Part shown: positions 25,207 to 35,000 of the stretch, in pieces
Layout of the letters: each line of letters begins with the position of its first letter
Numbering within the stretch: the stretch's first letter is position 1
NCBI GenBank assembly: GCA_031308135.1
Contig: JAHLJT010009355.1
Location: 5,641,217-5,705,216 of the forward strand
DNA from: Acheta domesticus
Taxonomy: Eukaryota > Arthropoda > Insecta > Orthoptera > Gryllidae
Length of the DNA: 64,000 bases
Reading direction: 5' to 3'
Notes under the pieces: generated by a model
What the model saw: only the letters and a program-made list of their open reading frames with translations
What the model was told of the DNA's origin: nothing
The model's database searches: none
Position numbers and translations under genes: made by a program

Positions 25207-26021
25207 TCTAGCAATAAAAGAAATAATAAATGGATTTGAAGCAATTTAAATCACATGACAGAAAAACTTTTACTGCTCCAGAGCCCTGATAAAATTATAT
25301 ACACCACCTCGCGTTAAAAGAATGCCACAGTAATATACATTACGATTAACACAATCTTACAATTATCTAGCACTGTCATATGAGACAGATTAACCTCCAA
25401 CTGTATGTATGGTGTGTCAAATATTCACATTTCCAGAGTTTTGAGCTTACGAGCATATAAATCCTTTTCAATACATTCAGAACAATTAATACGAGACAAC
25501 GTTGTGTTTAAGCTTGCGATACTAATGTAATATCTCCTTTCACCTTCTTGAATTTTTGTACTTGTCAATGTCTGCAAATATAATTTTTCTTAAGTTGGTA
25601 TGCATGTACATCAAAGAGTGCACAGTGACTACGAATTATTAGTAGAGGCACTTGGTGTAAATTATCGGATGAAAATGCATCCAATCCAGAGTGTTAACGT
25701 AGTGACATCACCACATTGTGATGACGTTAAGCTTTCGATTGGAGAATAATAATTATGTCAAGTGCAACTACAAATGAATTGAAGTACATGTTGAGCGCTC
25801 CTCAGAAATTTTCTTGGAGCGCAAATGTTTGCATGCCTGGCTCGGTCTGGCTTTTGTATGTTTTTTGTTGCTGTTGCTGTTGGTGTTTGCCGGTTCGAAG
25901 AAAAGGTACTTTAGGGCGTGAGGGAAGTTGTTCTTGGGTTCTGCAGAAAGTTTTGTCGAATTGATCTAGTTTGTTTGAAGTTTTGTAATCTTATTATTGA
26001 GATTATTGATAGTAACACTAG
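25207..26021. promoter_or_regulatory. Divergent promoter region of FERRY3-like and SAE1 genes
   Basis: Two genes start in opposite directions with about 840 bp between start codons. Inside is an imperfect palindrome of CRE/ATF-like half-sites: TGACATCA at 25703-25710 and TGACGTTA at 25722-25729. No TATA box was found. A shared promoter is an inference from spacing; a FERRY3-like 5' UTR exon probably lies within this stretch too. Confidence 0.5.
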
Positions 26022-29000
26022 ATGGGAGAAATGGCCAGCGTTGATATCACCGAAGACGAAGCCCAACTTTATGATCGACAAATTCGACTATGGGGCTTGG
26101 AATCTCAAAAACGGTAATGTTCTAATATTATTCTTTAAATATGTTATAATTGAATTGAAGTCACAGTAATTTTACTTCACTTTTCTATTTCGTCCTGGAC
26201 TATGAAGAGGGTGGGAACGTGCCTCTGTACGTACTAGAATATGTTTCCTATGAATTTTGTGGTCTAAAAATGCTTTTGTAATCAATTATAGGTAAAGTTT
26301 GTTTCACGTAAATCACAAAAACAGGCAGACAGGATCCTTGACATGGACTTTAAATTGTGCAAGGGAAATCAAACAACTTCTTTAAAGTATTTGGCATAAA
26401 AAATAATTGTTTTGCAATTTCCAACATCTTTGTTTGGGAGTCGCTATTACTTACTTCTATGTTAAAAATATGTTCAATAAAGAAACATATTGCTTAAGAA
26501 GCAATTTTTTGGGTTATTCATACTAAATAACTTTTAATAGATTACTAGCAGATATAATGATAACATAAAACACTCTAAAATATGTAAAGTCTAATAAAAC
26601 ATATATCTAGAGAGTACTGTGTATGTACATTATGCTTAAAAAATGTTTACAAAGTTTTGAAAATGCTGAAGTATTCTGAGGGAATGCAGTGCACTAGAAA
26701 TGCAAAAGACGTTCAAAATCTGTTAGAGAATAGTTTGTAATCTTAATATTGAGATTATTGATAGTAATATAAAAGGTTAATTGGTGTAAATCATGCAGGC
26801 CACTTCACATCGCTTCAAATTCTTTCCTTACAAATTCTGAGGATATTCCAATTCTGAATATTATTATTACTTTTGAAATTCGTATCATGAAAGAACACTT
26901 TGTGATACTACGAAGTGAACTTAAGGGATATTGAAGGGTAGGGTAAATTGGGTAAATTTATGGGCAAGTATATAATTTTACATGAGTTGAACTGACATTT
27001 TTTAAATGTTTATATTTTACTTTTCAAAGTTCCGGTTAGTTGGTAATTTTTAAAATTTTAGTGGTTAATTTGATGGCAATGTATCATTCTAATGGATTAG
27101 TTGTTTTGTTTTTTTCAGCCTTACATCATTTTCACTCAATCATTTTTCAAGCCAAGCTCATTTAAATGCTATTACTTAACCCAGCAAAATTCCTAGTTTA
27201 TCAAAATAAAAATTGTTTTTCGGAGTGGTTATTTTTTTGGCAAAATTTTTAGTATTTTGACTTTTACAAAATTGTGACACTCGTGACGATTCATATTGAA
27301 ACGGATGCATAAAATATGGATTTCTGTTTCAGGTTAAGAAAAGCTCGAGTGTTAGTCATCGGTGCTCGTGGTTTTGGGGCAGAAGTTTGTAAAAATATAA
27401 TTTTAGCAGGTGTTAAGTCTGTAACAATTATGGATCATGGTGTTGTAGATGAACAGGATTATTGTTCTCAATTTTTAGTCCCCAGAAGTGAAATTGGGAA
27501 AAATGTAAGTATATTTGTGACTATTGTATTGCTAATTGAACATGGAACAAGAAAAACCTTGAATCTAAATAGTATACAAACAAAATAAGTTAGAGGTTCA
27601 GGGTTTGAGGGCAAAAATAATCTAATTTGTAATTAAGTAAATGGTAAAAATTCAAAAGTTTACCAGAACTTACAAGGGTAAAGAGGAAAAGGTTTTGCTA
27701 GTGCATGTGAAAATAAGTATCCTTGAAAAGTTTTTGCTGCTTATGAGAACTAAATTTACATTTAAAAAACTGGTGAGATCTTCTGTTTTTCGTGTGGGAA
27801 ACTAATAAATTGAGTCTTAATGCAAACCTCAGTGCTCAGTGCTGTTGTATTTGAGACAAATTTCTTTAAGAGTTGAGCTGCTTAACTGCACAGATATAAA
27901 TATTGGCCAAACAACCATAGAACAGACTGTATTTTATTTTTTTTTTTACAATGTTTCAACTCTATAAGAGGTTTTCTTCAGAAGTCTTTATAAATATAAA
28001 ATAATGACAATTAGAAAATAATTATAGTAACAAATTATCTGTTAGTACACTACTTTTTAAGAAAGTAGAAATATATTTTGGAACTGATGTACTAATTTGG
28101 TTTATAAACTTAATAAAAGTTTAGTATTCAAACATAAATAATCAAGTTCCAAGATATATAAGCGAATATGCAACGGTCAATTCAAAGGTTATAAATTTAG
28201 GGTATATACTCTAAATTTATAAATCAATGCATCCAAATTAAATAACATTCATGATCTGTGCTGTCCAGGTGACACTGCGTCTAAGCCTGAGGTGCTGACA
28301 ATTCGACCAACATATCTTGGTTTTCTTCAGGGTTGTAGTGCCAGGAAAACCAAGACAGAAGTGTGAAGAAGACCAATATGTTGTCATCAGCACCTCAGTC
28401 TTTGACACGGCATCACCCGGTCAGCCCAAATCATGACTCTGGCCACAGAAACCTAAGACATTAAATAACATACGGTATATCATTCTATATTATTATTTTT
28501 ATAATTTATTACAGCGTGCTGAAGCATCTTTAGAACGAGCTCAAGAGTTAAATCCTATGGTAGAGATCATTGCTGATAAAGAGAAGATAGAAGACAAACC
28601 TGACTCCTTTTTTGCAAATTTTGATGTTGTGTGTGCCACTGAATGTACTACTGCACAGTTCCTACATCTCGATAGTGTGTGCAGAGAGAACAACATTAAA
28701 TATTTTTGTGGAGATGTATATGGATTTTTCGGATACATATTTTTAGATCTTCAAATACAGGAATTTATGGAGTAAGTTGTCAGTTGTGCCCATTATCAGT
28801 GAATAGTTAAAAATATATCCCATGTTCTTTGGATTATTTACATTTGAGATCATTTTTTATGAAATGCTAGAAATGTCAGTATGTAATTCTTCATTGAATT
28901 TGAATTTGGGCGAACAAAAAGGTTTGATGTAATGTTTTTTTTGAGTTTTGTTACAAAAGTGTTACAAAAGTTTCAGTTAGCATATCTGCTTTCTGTCCGT

Positions 29001-32000
29001 TGGTCGGTAAGTGGCTGTACTGTGTTCGTAAGGGAGGCTTCTTTGACTTCTGAAAAACCTGTTCACTTTATGTGGACACTAGTTTTCCCAATCGTAAATT
29101 AGCTCCAATGAAATACGCTTGATATAATTGGTTGATTACCTATCATTGCCCACAGAAAGAAGTGTATAATCATTCCCCTCAGGTGAGAGAAAAACACCAC
29201 TTCAGAAATTGAATCTTTTCTGAAGTTGTGCTGAGTTTACTATGGCTATATACAAGCCATATTGTAAATGACTTTCTTGAATATGTAGTACCAGATTCCA
29301 TGTTTTGTTGGTCTTTGAAATAGAAAAGTTTTTTCCCAAAACCCCCCTGTTCATCTCAGAACAGAGCTAATGCCTAAACCTTTCAATATTTTCACCAAAA
29401 TTAATACTCCCCTATCAACCTAACTGATATCATGGCTCTGTGAATTTGAAAGGGTTATTCTAATTTTTGGGTATACTTTACATGACACCCCCTACCCACC
29501 TACCCCCAAGGGCATTTAGATGAGAAATCTCAAAACTTGCTCCTAATTTTTGCTTTAAATTTGTTGCTCAAAAAGAGCAAAGAAACATAATAAAAATAGT
29601 TCAAATACAACGTGCCTGGAATCATCGCTTTTTATTATTTGAAAATTAAAAATAGTGTGGGTGTGACTTTTATTAAAACCTTTGAATGTTTGAAGAATGC
29701 AAAACTTAAAAATTTTGTTCACACTCCCATCCCTTCCTTTTTCATTCGAATACTATGGAAGACAATAGTGGAAACTCACAAATGCACAGATCAAGCAACA
29801 ATGCTCAACACTAGCCATGTGAGGTGTAAATTATATTTTGATTTATTTAAAGCTGCACTTGACGTAAATCAGCTGTAACAGTGTCATCCAATCGGGAGCT
29901 TGAAAGTCACTACAGTGACATCGCTATAGTGACATTCAACCTCCCAATTTGTCGACACCGTAGGAGCTGATTTACATCTAATGCAGCAATAAATAAATCC
30001 AAGTATATGAGAAAGGCACAAATGATACTGTACAATTTTTTTGACATTATTTTAAGCGATAGAGAATGGTGAGGTTTAATTTGCTCTTTGTTTATTTATT
30101 TTATTTGTTTAGAATATTTTCTTATAAAATTCATAATTTTAAATATTTCTAAAATGCACTAATCAATATCATGAAGTCTGTTTTTTGCAATAATTATAAA
30201 TTTCATAAACATCTTTAATAATGGTTGACTCAGGAACTTTATTACTAGACCCCAGACATCCAGGCATTTATTTAATGAAAATGAGCAGACAAAAAGGATT
30301 TATTTTCATTTAAATGGGAATTTATTGTAGCCAAATGGTGGAGCACAAGGGCATGTAAACAATGAAAAATCACACTGAAAAGGAATTGTTAAAAATTAGT
30401 AATTTAAATGATTCACCTTTGTATTCTGACTCCAAAATCTGCAATAGTACTTAATGTGTAAGGAAATGACCTTTTCTGTATGAAGTTAATCCACATGATT
30501 GCCCTGTATGATGGCTATGAATTTGTTTTACATGCAATGCTTTCTTTTCGAAATACTATTGTGGACTCCCTTTTGATTCTTGAAATGTCATGAGTGAAAA
30601 CAAAATTATATTTTTCACTCTTCGCACTTTTTTCACATTCCTATTGTCAAAAATAAAATAGTAACAATAAGAAGAAAGTATTTTGCCAAACTTCACGGCT
30701 CTATTCACTACACTAAAGCCTGCACCTCCCCAGAGAACCAGAAACCAATAAATCTTTGTAATGTAGGTACCTTTTTAGTATCAAAAATTCAGATAATATC
30801 CAATTTGATGATTTCTGAATGTGCCAATTGTGAGCAAATAGTTCAGAAATGTTGCCAAAAGTCTCAACCACTGTCTTAAGTTAAATTTCAAGTATTTAAC
30901 AATAAGACGATGAAGAGTTATGATTTTAGCCAATGAATGTTCTTAGAAAATTTTTTAATTTATTGAATTTTGCCGAGGAAGAATGTTTAAGAACTGCTGT
31001 TACAAGGTCAATATTTCAATCAAATGATATGTTTTGAGAGGAATCATACATTGTCCAGGGTCATCATGTTGCCCTTTCCAGATTAAAGAATTTTTTGTTA
31101 CTTTTTCTCTTACAACTTTATGATGAAAATTAAAGAAATGTAGATGTAGGGTTGCGAATAGTCTCAAGAGTAAGTGTGTGCTTGTAATAATTATATTTGT
31201 CCACAAATTATTTAAATACATATGTATATATCTCAATCACACACACACACACGCATACATATGCACACAAACCTGTTGAAAACAGGACTGATAATAACGA
31301 GAAACTGCCTTAAACACCATGTGCCTGCCACACGTTGGTCCCATGCATTCGCTGTATAAAATACATGTAATTTTACTTGCTGTTAACGGAACCTGCCAAA
31401 CGAGGAAGTGGACAGCCTTTCTCAGTTGATTTTGAGCTGACAACCTGGTGGTTGTAGAAAGAGGAGACATCAGACAAAGGAATGACTTTCACTGCTGCTT
31501 GGGACACACAGTACAATCCACTGTAACACACAGATTCCCAGGTGGGGTGGGGGAGCCGATTCCGGTGACGCAAGTGCTGTCCTTTCCCCCAGCCCACGAG
31601 GCTTATGCTGGGAGCTGTGAAAAAGCTGAATATTGGAAGTGGTTGAACTGTTAAGACTAATTAAGTACTTAATGTGTCTTTGGTCTATGCTCCATGAATG
31701 ACAAGTTTGGGGAAGAGGAAACTCATGATATTGCAAGAACATGTGGAAGTATTACAAAGCAAAGGAAGTATGACAGTCTATGCAATGTATGAAACATTTG
31801 AAATAAAGAAGACACAAGTGTACACAATTTTTCAAGAGAAAGAATCTATTTTGTTCAAATTGCTGTAAGGAAACTTTCCGCTTTCCAAAGGGCTGCTAAA
31901 AATGAGACAAAAGAGGAGAACAAACACACGAGTACCCAGACAACTTATGTGCAAATTTCAAGGCCCATTTTACAAGTCAAGGCAATTGAAAGCACTCAGA

Positions 32001-35000
32001 AGTTAGGCAAATGGGGTTTTAATGGTAGTGATGGTTGGAATTGTTCATGAAGAATCATTATATACCTGGCAAGACTATATGGAGAAGCAATGGACAGTAA
32101 TTACAATGCAGCAGATGAGTGGCTGAAAAGAATTCCAGAGATCACATCTGGGTACAACGAGAAGGACATTTTCAATTGCCATGAAACCGTGCAGTTGAAT
32201 GTTTTTGTACTACAAAAGTGATTTAATTAAAACAATTATTTTGAAATAAAGTACATTTTATTTGCCTTAGTACATTTTAAAAACCTGGTAATAACAGAAA
32301 ACTGTCTTTAATGGAAATTTTAATTAGTCCAGTACTCTTCTGTTGTGACCAGGTTTGACTGTATTAGGATATGGAAATTGATATAGAATGATTACAGTAA
32401 TTCATAGCGTAGAGTTAAATAGTTGTGTTGATTTTTAGGGAGGTGACTACCATTACTAACACTCATGAACCAACTGGAGAGCCATTGGCAAAGAAGCGCA
32501 AAACTGAGAAAATGGTCCAGAACACAAAAGGTACAGAGACGTATGTGCCATTGCAAGATGCTTTAGACGTGGATTGGACAAGTGAGACGTATGCAAAAAG
32601 GCTGAAGAGAATGGATCCGTCGTATTTTGTAATGAAAGGTAAGATATTTATTTTATGGTTTACTAGTTCATTGCTGTGTGTTTACAGACCTGAAACAAAA
32701 CACATAACGGTATTCTTAATACCCTTGCGGGCCTTTTTGGTTCTTTATGCCCTAGGGCCTTATGAATATTTTATGGCCCACTCTTATACCAACACAACAC
32801 ATAGAACTTAGTTATGAATTCGATTTTGTAAAGTTAAGATGCAAGCAAATGCAATAAATAAATGGCATAATGCTTAAATAAATAAAATAAATTGTTATAA
32901 CCTTTATTTTGCTTATTTGATATGAAAATTGAAATTTTGGAATGTTTCCGTGAATTTATAATTGCCATCATTCACTCGCATTTCACTGTTACGTATCACC
33001 TTTTTTAGAGACATAATTATGTTCTTCTTCAGTAGCGGTACTCGTAATAGTAATAAGATATATAAGACACATCGGCTAACATCCTCGAAATGTTATTTTT
33101 TGGTGTTATGACATATTCTAAATAGCGTTTGACAATAGATGCTAATAACCTTAAAGTAACGTTTCATCAGTGCAATTTACACGATTATTAATGCTGGTAA
33201 ATCTCAAATACACCATAAAGAGTTTCATATATTTCTCAAGATTTTAATGGAAACCACTGTCTGTAGTTTTGTTAGTGTTTGCGAGAATTTCCACAGGAAC
33301 TTCACAATATTCTTTCATTTTGTACGAACAAATCAGTCCAATAACGATTATGCAATAGAAATTAGATATACACTCTGGTTTGTTTATCTAACATCATATT
33401 GACAAATGACTGTTACAATGCGTCTTTTCACTATAGACGCAAGTAATTTAAATGTTTCGAATTCTTGTTTTATTCAGCAACGAACTAGTAAACCATAAAG
33501 TTTTGTATGCACCACGGGCATTACTAGATGTTTTTGCCCCTCAGGTGACTTCCAACCCCTTGGGCCAGAGGCCCTCGGGTTTGGAAGTCGCCCTCGGGGC
33601 AAAAACATCTACTTAACGCCCTTGATACATAAATAACTATTAATTAGCAATTGTCCCAACTCTTATCTCCTAAGTAGTGCAAATTGTATTTTAATGTCAC
33701 TATTATTTACTAGACTTAAGATGTTTGTATTTCTCATAATGCCAGACTCATGATAATGGACAGGGCTTTGTTTTGAATCAAAAAATTGCCTGACGTAATA
33801 ATGAACACATTGATCAAACTTCCTGTTTTATTTAAATGTTTGTAAGTAATGCTATTAAGGTTTTAATTACCAAATTATCTGCTTAGTCAAAGAGGTTCCA
33901 GTTCTATACCAATAAGGTAGTGAGTTTATTGAAGGAATGTTTCAATTGGCTCTTGTTATTGTAATAATGCAAGTTAGGTTGAGCAATAAAGCGGTGCAGG
34001 TAATGTCATGATTATGACGACTAGAGTCCAGATTTTTATTTTCATAAATACTATAATGTTTAACCCTTTGCACTCATAGGGCATGTGTGTCATACCACCC
34101 ACGAATGCACTCTGCGTTCGGAGGTTTCCGAGCACTGCAAGGTCCTACAACTCGTAAGGCATGTCTAAGATGACAATGGAAAATGACAGCACAGCTTGAA
34201 GCCAATTCGTGGCATTCCCCCATTCCAGCTCAATCTCACGTTATTGCGTCAATATTGTTTAAAAATAGAATAGTAGCTCAGATCTGTTCAACAATAAAAA
34301 CTTTATTTTACATACCAGGAAATTCTGTGGGCATCTTTGACATGCCTTATGAGTTAATTAGGGATTTTGGTGTGGCATCTAATATATGCCCTAGAAGTTG
34401 TAGGACATGTTACATTACATACTGAGCTAGTAGCCATTATTCTCATGGCATCTCTGTCGAAGTTGATTAGAATCCTCTGACATGCTGTACGAGCGGTAGG
34501 TTGTGTATTATGCTCATTGCGTACAAGTGCAAAGGGTTAATTAAATATTTCATCAATTTTTACTTTATTACATTTGCAGTAAAGAGAAAGCCTTGTACTG
34601 CTGGAAAGAATCAAAGTTGATATTTTGATAGAAACACATTTTGGGATTCATGGTTCAAAAATTTCTGGTTTTCCTCTTTCAAAACGCATGTCCATTTATC
34701 CCTGTTCGATTTTGGATGTCAATGCCCTGCAAATTTGAAAGGGATTTTTTAATTTTTGGTGGTACTTTAAATGAAGCCCCTAGGACATTTTGAAAAATTT
34801 CATGAGAGTTGCATTCAGTTTTTTCTTAAATATTTTGTTTGAATAAAGTAAGCTTACGAAAAAATGATGCCAGTCTGGTTTAAAACCTCTAAAATTTCAA
34901 AAATTACCAAAGTTTAAAATCGTTGTACCCCCTTCTACAACTTCATTATTGAATAGTGAAATCTTGGTATAAAATCAATGATAATAAATGAAATAATGGG

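Larger units (their letters stand above)
28772..32438. other. SAE1 intron 3
   Basis: A 3.7 kb intron with a dispersed repeat (29300-29600), a foldback (29838-30003) and a Tigger-like transposase remnant (31735-32361). The stretch 30.0-31.2 kb is AT-rich without visible features; 31.3-31.6 kb is richer in GC but unrecognised. Confidence 0.65.

Noticed and set aside
31373..31742. Overlapping 70-90 aa frames on both strands
   Set aside because: Short overlapping frames in a somewhat GC-richer intronic stretch; none shows a protein family motif.
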